Source: Bacillota bacterium (GTDB taxonomy: Bacteria > Bacillota > Clostridia > Oscillospirales > Ruminococcaceae). Taken from it: a stretch of 12,883 nt of DNA. Shown piece by piece: positions 6,937 to 12,883 of this stretch (its first letter is position 1; every line of letters starts with the position of its first letter). The notes below the pieces were generated by a model, which made no database searches, was not told where the DNA came from, and saw only the letters and a list, made by a program, of their open reading frames with translations. The translations under genes and the position numbers were made by a program. The stretch is from contig JAEXNS010000250.1 in the NCBI GenBank assembly GCA_023439605.1, positions 1 through 12,883 of the forward strand, in the 5' to 3' direction.

Positions 6937-6981
6937 GAAAATTATCACTCGTAGATACAGAGTGCTAATTTTCATCTTTTT
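6937..6981 (+). terminator. Possible pst-phoU terminator overlapping CIRCE
   Basis: The CIRCE dyad extends outward to a 14-bp stem (6937-6950 with 6960-6973) with one internal mismatch and a 9-base loop. It is followed by ATCTTTTTA. This hairpin and T-tract lie 28 bases after the phoU stop and are the only terminator-like structure before hsp20. The 9-base loop and the T-C mismatch make it weaker than the other two terminators in the window. Confidence 0.45.
6942..6968. promoter_or_regulatory. CIRCE element (HrcA operator)
   Basis: TTATCACTC, nine bases, GAGTGCTAA matches the CIRCE consensus (TTAGCACTC-N9-GAGTGCTAA) at every position but one (T for G at 6945). HrcA binds this operator and represses chaperone genes until heat stress. 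The gene downstream is a small heat-shock protein, which agrees. The best promoter I can place is weak (TTGCAA at 6916-6921, AATTAT at 6940-6945) and would put the transcript start inside the dyad, as is common for CIRCE. It would also give a leader of about 170 bases before hsp20. Confidence 0.9.
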
Positions 6982-7120
6982 ATCACAAAAAAGACATAAT
7001 ATTATCATAAAAAAGAGTAAAATAATAATCAACAAATAAATCAATTACAAATAAAAGTAGATGATTTATTTTTCAAATATAAAAAATATGTTTAGAAGAG
7101 AAAAATTAGGAGGAATTATT

Positions 7121-7546
7121 ATGTTAGAACTAATGAACTTTGAAAAACCAATGAGATTGGCACATTATTTTGATGATTTAGAAAAAAATTTTTTTAGATC
7201 AAGTGCAACGCAGAAAATGTCAATGAAAACGGACATAATTGAAAAAGAAGATGCATTTGTTCTAGAGTCCGAACTACCTGGATTTCAAAAAGAAGATATA
7301 AACATTGATATTTCAGGAGGGTTATTGACTATAAAAGCTAATCACAAAGAAGAGAAAGAAGAAAAAGATGAAAAAGGAAACTACATAAGAAAGGAAAGAA
7401 GTTTTGGCTCATACTTTAGATCTTTTAACGTAGAAAAAGTAAAACTAGAAGACATAAAAGCAGAGTATACAAACGGAATACTTAAACTTACTTTACCAAA
7501 ACTAGATAAAGATATACCTCAAACCAGAAGGATAGAGGTTCAATAA
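7121..7546 (+). CDS. Small heat-shock protein, Hsp20 family
   Basis: This is an ATP-independent holdase chaperone of the alpha-crystallin family (141 residues), which binds unfolding proteins in the cytoplasm and forms oligomers. The crystallin domain runs from about residue 35 (M-K-T-D-I-I-E-K) to 127. It includes E-L-P-G-F at 51-55 and the closing N-G-I-L-K-L-T-L-P at 118-126. The tail carries R-R-I-E-V in place of the usual I-x-I anchoring motif. The ATG at 7121 is chosen over the in-frame one 60 bases upstream because TTAGGAGGA lies at the right distance before it and M-L-E-L-M-N-F-E is a typical clostridial Hsp18/Hsp20 opening. The upstream CIRCE element places it in the HrcA regulon, and a terminator overlaps its stop codon, so it is a single-gene unit. 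Confidence 0.95.
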   Translation: MLELMNFEKPMRLAHYFDDLEKNFFRSSATQKMSMKTDIIEKEDAFVLESELPGFQKEDINIDISGGLLTIKANHKEEKEEKDEKGNYIRKERSFGSYFRSFNVEKVKLEDIKAEYTNGILKLTLPKLDKDIPQTRRIEVQ

Positions 7547-7584
7547 AATAAAATGGAGTTGATTTCAACTCCATTTTATTTTAT
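7543..7584. terminator. Bidirectional terminator between hsp20 and the MATE gene
   Basis: A 19-bp perfect stem (7543-7561 with 7566-7584) has a GGAGTTG/CAACTCC core next to a 4-base loop, with A-rich outer left and T-rich outer right arms. Read on either strand it gives a GC-containing hairpin followed by T-rich sequence, so it can end both converging transcripts. The hsp20 stop codon lies inside the left arm. Confidence 0.85.
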
Positions 7585-7605
7585 ATTAATTAAGTTTATT
7601 AAAAA

Positions 7606-8961
7606 TTATTTTGATGAGCCTATATTTTTAATTTTTTTATTGTATACAATATATAATAGAATAAAACTCAAAATAAATGCAAAAAATTCAGCAATGGGAA
7701 AGGCGAACCATACAGCATAAGTTTTTGACATTTTGGATAGAATAAAGGCTAGTGGTAAAAGTACAATTATTTGTCTAAAAAAAGAGATTAACATACTTAA
7801 GAAGCCGTGACCTAAGGATTGTAAAACAGCCGAAATAACTGAGCAAAACCCTATGAAAATGAAACTAATAGAAATTATTTTAACAGCCAAAATTGTGTCA
7901 TTTAAAATGTTTGGTGATATTTCAAAAAATGAAATAAAGAACTGAGGGAAGATTTGTAATATAATCATAAAAATGATCATTATAACTGATGCATATATAG
8001 AGCTTAATTTTATTGTTTGAATTATTCTATGTTTTTCTTTTGCACCATAATTATAAGAAACAATTGGAATTATACCATTTGTAAGACCTATTACAGGCAT
8101 AAAGGCAAAGCTTTGAAGTCTAAAAAACACACCAAAAATTATAGGGAAGCTCAAAGAAATGCCTAAGAGTATTTTGTTCAAACCAAACACCATAAAAGAT
8201 GATAAAGCTTGCATTATTGTTGCGGGAAAACCTATAGCATATATTTTTTTAATTGCATTAAAATCGATAGAAAAGGACTTAAAGCTTATGTTCACATCGT
8301 TATTGATTTTTTTATTAAAAAAAACAGCAAATAAAAATCCAACTATTTGACTTATAACAGTCGCAATTGCAGCACCTTCCACACCTAATTCAGGGAAAAT
8401 TCCTATTCCAAATATAAGTAGTGGATCTAAAATGATATTTAAGAAAGCTCCAATAAGTTGAATTAGCATAGAATAAAAGGTTTTACCAGTAGCCTGCAAG
8501 ATCCTTGAAAAACCTATTTGACCAAAAATTCCAAATGAAAAGCAACAACAAATTTTTAAATAATCATAACCATATTGAATTATTGTTTCCGAATCGGTTT
8601 GAATTTTAAAAAAAGGTTTTATCAAACATAAACCAACTATAAAAAAAATAATGAAATTAATAAACTCTACGAAAATCCCGTTTTTAGCCATTAAACTAGC
8701 TTTATCTTTGTTTTTTTCTCCTAAAGCACGAGACAGTAGGGAGTTAAAACCGACTCCAATTCCTGTAGCAAAAGCAATTATTAAACTTTGAAGAGGAAAG
8801 GACAGAGATAATGCAGTAAAAGCATCAGCACTTATTTTAGATACAAAGATACTGTCTACTATATTGTATAATGATTGAATAAGCATAGATATCATCATAG
8901 GAAGGGAAATGTTAATTATTAATTGATTTATGGAATCAGTTTTCATTTTATGTGCATCCAT
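7606..8961 (-). CDS. MATE family efflux transporter
   Basis: This is a multidrug and toxin extrusion (MATE) transporter, an integral membrane antiporter of about 12 helices that exports drugs or metabolites using a Na+ or H+ gradient. The N-terminal half shows the family pattern L-P-M-M-I-S-M-L-I-Q-S-L-Y-N-I-V-D followed by G-I-G-V-G-F-N-S-L-L-S-R-A-L-G. The second half repeats it (F-P-A-T-I-M-Q-A-L-S-S-F-M-V-F, then L-T-N-G-I-I-P-I-V-S-Y-N-Y-G-A). With the start at 8961 the protein has 451 residues, the usual size. That start (M-D-A-H-K-M) has AGAAGG six bases upstream. The ATG at 8988 lies at the predicted transcription start of the strong promoter and has no ribosome binding site. The substrate cannot be told. 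The gene is alone on its strand, with no adjacent MarR/TetR-type regulator. Confidence 0.92.
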   Translation of the reverse strand: MDAHKMKTDSINQLIINISLPMMISMLIQSLYNIVDSIFVSKISADAFTALSLSFPLQSLIIAFATGIGVGFNSLLSRALGEKNKDKASLMAKNGIFVEFINFIIFFIVGLCLIKPFFKIQTDSETIIQYGYDYLKICCCFSFGIFGQIGFSRILQATGKTFYSMLIQLIGAFLNIILDPLLIFGIGIFPELGVEGAAIATVISQIVGFLFAVFFNKKINNDVNISFKSFSIDFNAIKKIYAIGFPATIMQALSSFMVFGLNKILLGISLSFPIIFGVFFRLQSFAFMPVIGLTNGIIPIVSYNYGAKEKHRIIQTIKLSSIYASVIMIIFMIILQIFPQFFISFFEISPNILNDTILAVKIISISFIFIGFCSVISAVLQSLGHGFLSMLISFFRQIIVLLPLAFILSKMSKTYAVWFAFPIAEFFAFILSFILLYIVYNKKIKNIGSSK

Positions 8962-8992
8962 TTTACGCCTTCTTTCTTTTGTGGTCATTAAT

Positions 8993-9021
8993 ATTATAAA
9001 TCTATAAAAAATTTAAGTCAA
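8993..9021 (-). promoter_or_regulatory. Promoter of the MATE gene
   Basis: On the minus strand TTGACT (9021-9016) and a perfect TATAAT (8998-8993) are separated by exactly 17 bp. Transcription would start near 8986, about 25 bases before the chosen ATG, which rules against the upstream ATG at 8988. Confidence 0.8.
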
Positions 9022-9050
9022 TGTTATTTTTTTAAAAAATAGATAAAATA

Positions 9051-9079
9051 TTGTGTTGGATAGTTAAATATGATATAAT
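9051..9079 (+). promoter_or_regulatory. Extended -10 promoter of the PP2C gene
   Basis: TATAAT at 9074-9079 is preceded by TG at 9071-9072, an extended -10, with a poor -35 (TTGTGT, 9051-9056) at 17 bp. It points away from the MATE promoter, making a divergent pair within about 90 bases. Confidence 0.6.
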
Positions 9080-9118
9080 GATTAAGAATGACTTTATGAT
9101 TATATCGGAAGGTGTTTA

Positions 9119-9862
9119 ATGAAATATAGGTTAAAAGTTGAGGCCATAACAGATGTAGGTATTAAGAAAAATATAAATGAAGATGACTATATATACAGAA
9201 TTGCTGAGGTTGAAAACTATTATGCAGGTGTTTTTGCTGTTGCAGATGGTGTTGGTGGCCTAGAAAAGGGAGATTACGCTAGTACGACTGCTTCGGAGGA
9301 AATAGATAATTGGTGGAATAATGAATTTAAAAATAATTATAATGATTATGAGTTTTTAATAGATACTTTAAAAAATGTTTTTTTAAATGTAAATGATAAA
9401 TTAATGAATTTATATAAAACTCAAAATATAAAAACTGCAACAACACTATCGCTTCTATTTATATATAAAAATAAATATACAATAATTCATATAGGTGATA
9501 GCAGAATTTACAAATATAAAAGATTTATAAAAACAAAATTATCACAATTAACCAAAGATCAAATTTGTATCATAGAGAAAAATATTAACGGCACAATTTA
9601 TAAAAAGAGTTTCTTAAAAGACTATTTAGGTGTAAACGATAAATGTGAGTATATTATTGATTATGGTGAAATAAAAAATAAAGATATTTTTTTTCTATGC
9701 AGTGATGGTGTATATAAAACAATAAAAGATGAAGAGATAAAAAATGTTATTTTAAAAAGTGAAAATGATTTAAAGTCTATATGTAAGAATTTAACTGAGA
9801 AAGCAAAGCAAAATTTAGAGACGGACAACATAACTGCTATTTCAATTAAAATTACCAAATAA
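9119..9862 (+). CDS. PP2C-type Ser/Thr protein phosphatase
   Basis: This is a cytoplasmic metal-dependent phosphatase of the PP2C/PPM family (247 residues, the usual bacterial PrpC/Stp size), which removes phosphate from Ser/Thr residues on proteins. Metal and phosphate sites are all present: N-E21-D22-D in the first motif, F-A-V-A-D43-G44-V-G-G, I-G-D127-S-R-I-Y, L-T-K-D-Q, C-S-D196-G and T-D236-N-I-T. No membrane segment is visible. GGAAGG precedes the ATG. In most Firmicutes this gene sits next to a PrkC-type kinase and cpgA; here the neighbours are a MATE transporter and a CorC-type protein and no kinase is in the window, so it is an orphan. No terminator is visible after it. A separate promoter for the next gene argues against a required operon. 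Confidence 0.93.
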   Translation: MKYRLKVEAITDVGIKKNINEDDYIYRIAEVENYYAGVFAVADGVGGLEKGDYASTTASEEIDNWWNNEFKNNYNDYEFLIDTLKNVFLNVNDKLMNLYKTQNIKTATTLSLLFIYKNKYTIIHIGDSRIYKYKRFIKTKLSQLTKDQICIIEKNINGTIYKKSFLKDYLGVNDKCEYIIDYGEIKNKDIFFLCSDGVYKTIKDEEIKNVILKSENDLKSICKNLTEKAKQNLETDNITAISIKITK

Positions 9863-9892
9863 TGATGTATCTAAATTGTAATAAACTTATAA

Positions 9893-9921
9893 TTGACCTT
9901 ATTGACTAAATAATATATACT
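9893..9921 (+). promoter_or_regulatory. Promoter of the CNNM/CBS gene
   Basis: TTGACC (9893-9898) and TATACT (9916-9921) are 17 bp apart. A second TTGACT sits nine bases downstream (9902-9907) with an ATATAT 17 bp after it (9925-9930), so a second start may overlap the first. Confidence 0.65.
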
Positions 9922-9958
9922 TAAATATATGAATTGTACAAAATGAAAGGAGCCTTTT

Positions 9959-11275
9959 ATGGATTCGGACAGTAGTCGAATGTTTATTTTATTATTTTTT
10001 ATAATAATAAAAATTATAGTTATTTGTAGCGAGTATGCTATTATTGAAATTAATGAAATGAAGATAAAAGAATCAAAAATAAATGCAAAAAAAAGAATAG
10101 AATTATTAGAGATAATGAAAAATCCAGTAAAAACAATAGCAGCGTTTAATACAAGTAAATTTATGTTAAATATAATGATATCTATTTTAACTTTTATTAT
10201 ATTTAAAGAAAATATGTTTTTGGCTATCATTGAAAATTTTAATATAAAAAACAAAATAATAAATATATCAGTAGAATTATTAGTTTTAACCTTACTCATA
10301 ATTGCTTTATCTTTCGTATTGATAGTATTTACAGAATTATTGCCAAAAAAAATTGCAGAAAAGCATATAGTTTTAATAGCAAAAAATTCAATAAAATTTA
10401 TAAAACTAAACATTATTTTTATGACTCCATTGAGTTTTATAATCAAAGTGGTAAATGATGTTTTTTGCAAATTATTAAATCTACCAATATCCCACAAAGA
10501 GGATGTAGTTACTGAAGAAGGAATTCTTATGATGGTTGAAGTGGGTAATGAAACAGGAGTTTTAGAAGAAAGCCAAAAAGAAATGATAAATAACATATTT
10601 GAATTTGGTGATGTAACAGTTTCAGAAGTTATGACACATAGGACAAATATTGTTGCTATAGATATAAACTCAAAAATAGCTGATGTTGTATATCTTGCAG
10701 TAAATGAGGGCTTTTCAAGAATGCCAGTATACGAAAATACTATAGACACTATTATTGGCATTATATATGTAAAGGATTTATTATGTCTTATAGGATGTGA
10801 TTGCTCTGAAAATTTTTCGTTAAAGGATTTTATTAGAGATGTTATTTATGTTCCAGACACAAGTAAATGTGATTCTTTATTTGAGCAGTTAACAAAAAAG
10901 AAAATGCAAATGGCAATTGTAGTTGATGAATATGGTGGAACTTCAGGAATAATAACCATGGAGGATTTGATAGAAGAAATAGTTGGGAATATACAAGATG
11001 AGTATGATGAGGATGAAGTCGATATAGTAGAGGTAGATAAAAATATATTTACAATAAAGGGCTCAGCAGATCCAGAAGAAATTTTTGAAAAGTTAAATAT
11101 AAATTTACCATCACATCAAGATTATAATACGATGAGTGCATTCATTGTGGATTTAATAGGAAGAATCCCTGCAGAAGATGAGGCACCGTCTGTAAATTAT
11201 GAAAATGTTGAATTTACAGTATTGCTAATGGAAGATAATTGGGTTTCAAAAATAAAGGCAGTAATCAAAAGTTAA
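9959..11275 (+). CDS. CNNM/CBS/CorC-domain membrane protein (HlyC/CorC family)
   Basis: The family is linked to divalent cation (Mg2+ or Co2+) export or homeostasis; the old name haemolysin C is misleading. The 438 residues show the standard order. A CNNM (DUF21) membrane part has hydrophobic segments near 8-24, 66-85 and 103-125, with F-T-E-L-L-P-K-K-I after the third. A CBS pair follows: first CBS about 222-275, starting V-M-T-H-R-T (M225); second about 285-345, with V-V-D-E-Y-G-G-T-S-G at 321-330 and M-E-D-L-I-E-E-I-V-G. A C-terminal CorC/HlyC domain (about 352-436) ends it. The start is supported by AAAGGAG nine bases upstream. An acidic stretch (D-E-Y-D-E-D-E-V-D) separates CBS2 and CorC. 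The opening is short, so the first helix has little sequence before it. Ion specificity cannot be read. Confidence 0.93.
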   Translation: MDSDSSRMFILLFFIIIKIIVICSEYAIIEINEMKIKESKINAKKRIELLEIMKNPVKTIAAFNTSKFMLNIMISILTFIIFKENMFLAIIENFNIKNKIINISVELLVLTLLIIALSFVLIVFTELLPKKIAEKHIVLIAKNSIKFIKLNIIFMTPLSFIIKVVNDVFCKLLNLPISHKEDVVTEEGILMMVEVGNETGVLEESQKEMINNIFEFGDVTVSEVMTHRTNIVAIDINSKIADVVYLAVNEGFSRMPVYENTIDTIIGIIYVKDLLCLIGCDCSENFSLKDFIRDVIYVPDTSKCDSLFEQLTKKKMQMAIVVDEYGGTSGIITMEDLIEEIVGNIQDEYDEDEVDIVEVDKNIFTIKGSADPEEIFEKLNINLPSHQDYNTMSAFIVDLIGRIPAEDEAPSVNYENVEFTVLLMEDNWVSKIKAVIKS

Positions 11276-11317
11276 AGTGTAGATAAATATAGTGGCAAGT
11301 GCAAAAGGAGGGGAAAA

Positions 11318-12775
11318 ATGAACAAAAAAATAATTATTTTTTACTTTATATTTTTATTAATCATCACATCTTGTACTAAGGAAAAAGTTGATGGGAATAA
11401 TCTTAAATCAAAAATTGAGAATACAAAAGATTCTAAAATTATAATAACACAAAAAGATAATGCTAAAGAAACTAAAAAATTAACAACTAAAATAAAAAAC
11501 AATGATAAAAGCATAGAAACAATAACTATTCAAACAACGGTAAGTGAAACAAAAACAGAAAAATCAATTGAAAATACAGATCCAAATTTACAGCAAACGA
11601 TCAAAAGCGAATATATTAAAGAAGTAACTCAAGCAAGAGTAGATGAAACACCTAAAATAACTTCAACATCAAGTGCAATTTCACAATTAACTCCTCTCAA
11701 AAATATTGTGAATTCTTTTAAAACAAATAACTTAACTCAAAATCAAAAAAAAGTATATGAAAGACTTGTAAATGGTTTGGCGGTTTGTGAAGAGAAAATA
11801 AATATAGAAGTTCCTATAAGTAAAGATGATTTATTTAAGGTATATGAATTAATATTGTCCTCATTAGAATTACAAATGTATGCACCAACACGCTCTTATA
11901 AATATATATATTCTGAAAATACAGGAAACATACATACAGTAATACCAGAATACTCATATAGCTATAACAGAGCTAAAGATATGAAGAAAGAAATAGATCA
12001 AAGGGTTGAGCAAATAAAAAGTCTAATCAATTCAAATATGAACGATATTGATAAAGTAAAAATATTCCACGATGAAATTATTTATAATTGCAACTATTTT
12101 GTAGACGTTTTAAATTATAATACAGAGGAATTAGATGCATTGATGAAAAATTCTAACTATGACAATGCATATGGTGCCTTAATAGATGGAATAGCTGTCT
12201 GTGAGGGATATGCAAGAGCATTCTTGTATTTGTGTAATAGCGTAGGAATACCGTGCGAATTAGTATCAGGAGTTGCAGATGGAGTACAGCACATGTGGAA
12301 TATGGTGTACTTAAATGGAAAGTGGTATCATATGGATTTAACGTGGGATGATCCAGTGGTAAAAGATTCTCCTTTAACAAACAACATATCATATAATTAT
12401 TTCAATACAACAACTGAACAAATAAAAAAAGATCATAGCATAGATGAAACTTATTTCAAATATCCAGAAGCAACAGATAATTATGCGAATTATTATTATT
12501 ATTATGGCTATATTGCAAATGACATAGAACAAGGAAAAAGTATTTTAGTTGAAAAAATGAAGACTGCATTAAATAATGGTGACTCTTATACATCTATAAA
12601 ATTCACATCATCTGAATTGATGAATCAAATGAACACATATCTATTTGATTCAAATGCAAAGGGAATGTCTGAAATAATAGTGTTGGTAAATGAAAATCAA
12701 ACTATCATGGCTGATAAAACTAGGCTTTCAAGAAGTTTAGATGAAAAAAACAACATAATAAAAATCTTTTTTTAA
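11318..12775 (+). CDS. Lipoprotein with transglutaminase-like domain
   Basis: The 485-residue protein begins with a lipoprotein signal (1-18, I-T-S-C19), so it should be anchored outside the membrane. Residues 20 to about 130 are a low-complexity Lys/Thr/Glu/Asn/Ser-rich stretch, probably an unstructured tether through the cell wall. A transglutaminase-like (cysteine-protease fold) domain follows. Its likely catalytic triad is C295 in A-V-C-E-G-Y-A, H325 in V-Q-H-M-W-N-M-V and D340 in Y-H-M-D-L-T-W-D-D-P. Such domains act as peptidases or cross-linkers on surface or wall proteins; the substrate is unknown. The remaining 135 residues match nothing I recognise and include a run of five tyrosines. 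AGGAGGGG precedes the ATG by a few bases. It starts 43 bases after the CorC gene without a clear promoter, so the two may be co-transcribed. Only a weak AT hairpin without a loop (12764-12782) follows. Confidence 0.88.
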   Translation: MNKKIIIFYFIFLLIITSCTKEKVDGNNLKSKIENTKDSKIIITQKDNAKETKKLTTKIKNNDKSIETITIQTTVSETKTEKSIENTDPNLQQTIKSEYIKEVTQARVDETPKITSTSSAISQLTPLKNIVNSFKTNNLTQNQKKVYERLVNGLAVCEEKINIEVPISKDDLFKVYELILSSLELQMYAPTRSYKYIYSENTGNIHTVIPEYSYSYNRAKDMKKEIDQRVEQIKSLINSNMNDIDKVKIFHDEIIYNCNYFVDVLNYNTEELDALMKNSNYDNAYGALIDGIAVCEGYARAFLYLCNSVGIPCELVSGVADGVQHMWNMVYLNGKWYHMDLTWDDPVVKDSPLTNNISYNYFNTTTEQIKKDHSIDETYFKYPEATDNYANYYYYYGYIANDIEQGKSILVEKMKTALNNGDSYTSIKFTSSELMNQMNTYLFDSNAKGMSEIIVLVNENQTIMADKTRLSRSLDEKNNIIKIFF

Positions 12776-12792
12776 AAAAGATAAAAAAAGTG

Positions 12793-12821
12793 TTGACAAG
12801 AGCAAATAAATATGGTATGAT
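12793..12821 (+). promoter_or_regulatory. Consensus promoter leading out of the window
   Basis: A perfect TTGACA (12793-12798) and TATGAT (12816-12821) are 17 bp apart, the strongest promoter in the window. From about 12829 to the end I see no ribosome binding site followed by a start codon. The leader contains GTTTGAGACCG and ends in ATTGAAAAATA. A very strong promoter followed by such a leader resembles the start of a clostridial rRNA or tRNA operon, but the product lies beyond the edge. Confidence 0.75.
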
Positions 12822-12883
12822 ATTAAAGTTGTGTTTGAGACCGAAGAAAAAACAAACGGAAAAGCTAGATTAATTGAAAAATA

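Noticed and set aside
7061..7120. A 20-residue N-terminal extension of Hsp20 from an upstream ATG
   Set aside because: No ribosome binding site precedes 7061, whereas GGAGG stands directly before the ATG at 7121 and the shorter form matches the family.
9868..9905. A hairpin after the PP2C gene (AATTGTAA with TTATAATT)
   Set aside because: It has only 8 weak A-T pairs including a G-U, is not followed by a T-tract and runs into the next promoter, so it is not a convincing terminator.
9871..10761. A 296-codon open frame on the minus strand
   Set aside because: It lies almost wholly inside the CNNM/CBS gene on the other strand. Its Phe/Ile/Ser-rich translation is typical of antisense to AT-rich coding sequence, and it has no ribosome binding site or family motif.
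12764..12782. A palindrome of T and A runs after the transglutaminase lipoprotein
   Set aside because: It has practically no loop and only one G-C pair, so it cannot be called as an intrinsic terminator.
1..12883. CRISPR arrays, transposases, tRNA genes or a retron reverse transcriptase
   Set aside because: I looked for spaced direct repeats, DDE or recombinase motifs, cloverleaf ends and the Y-x-D-D motif, and saw none in the window.

Overview
The window reads as a chromosomal segment of a low-G+C (about 30% by eye) Gram-positive anaerobe, most likely a member of the Clostridia. The pointers are GGAGG-type ribosome binding sites, a free-standing rubredoxin, lipobox-anchored extracytoplasmic proteins, a CIRCE operator (HrcA control) and repeated TTTACA boxes of the Bacillus PhoP type. 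I cannot name a genus from the sequence alone.

Layout. Positions 58-2044 hold a two-gene ATPase plus HNH nuclease module of the Septu (PtuA/PtuB) type, an anti-phage defence pair. The same effector pair is also found behind some retrons; no reverse transcriptase lies inside the window, but only 57 bases precede the ATPase. Directly after it, 2067-2289 is a truncated and frameshifted DUF3592 membrane-protein remnant, which looks like a scar of the island's arrival. A lone rubredoxin (2378-2533) follows, with an odd C-P-C first metal-binding knuckle and its own strong hairpin terminator.

Positions 2742-6909 form a complete phosphate-starvation operon, pstS-pstC-pstA-pstB-phoU, preceded by three TTTACA boxes and a TATAAT -10. 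The PstS lipoprotein is circularly permuted: the half that is normally C-terminal comes first, right after the lipid-anchor signal, and the normally N-terminal half comes last. PstC/PstA form the channel, PstB the ATPase and PhoU the regulator that normally restrains the PhoR/PhoP response. No phoP or phoR is present here.

Between phoU and a small heat-shock protein gene (hsp20, 7121-7546) sits a CIRCE element, one base off the consensus. Its extended stem runs into a T-tract and may also end pst-phoU transcription. A MATE efflux transporter (7606-8961, minus strand) converges on hsp20 through a shared bidirectional terminator. It diverges from an orphan PP2C-type protein phosphatase (9119-9862), and both have good promoters in between.

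The right side holds a CNNM/CBS/CorC-type membrane protein (9959-11275), read from its own promoter, and a lipoprotein with a Cys-His-Asp transglutaminase-like domain (11318-12775). The last 100 bases contain a near-perfect promoter (TTGACA, 17 bp, TATGAT) followed by a non-coding leader, which suggests that a stable RNA operon or another gene begins just past the edge.

The most unusual items are the permuted PstS, the defence pair with its DUF3592 scar, the shortened rubredoxin knuckle and the CIRCE/terminator overlap.
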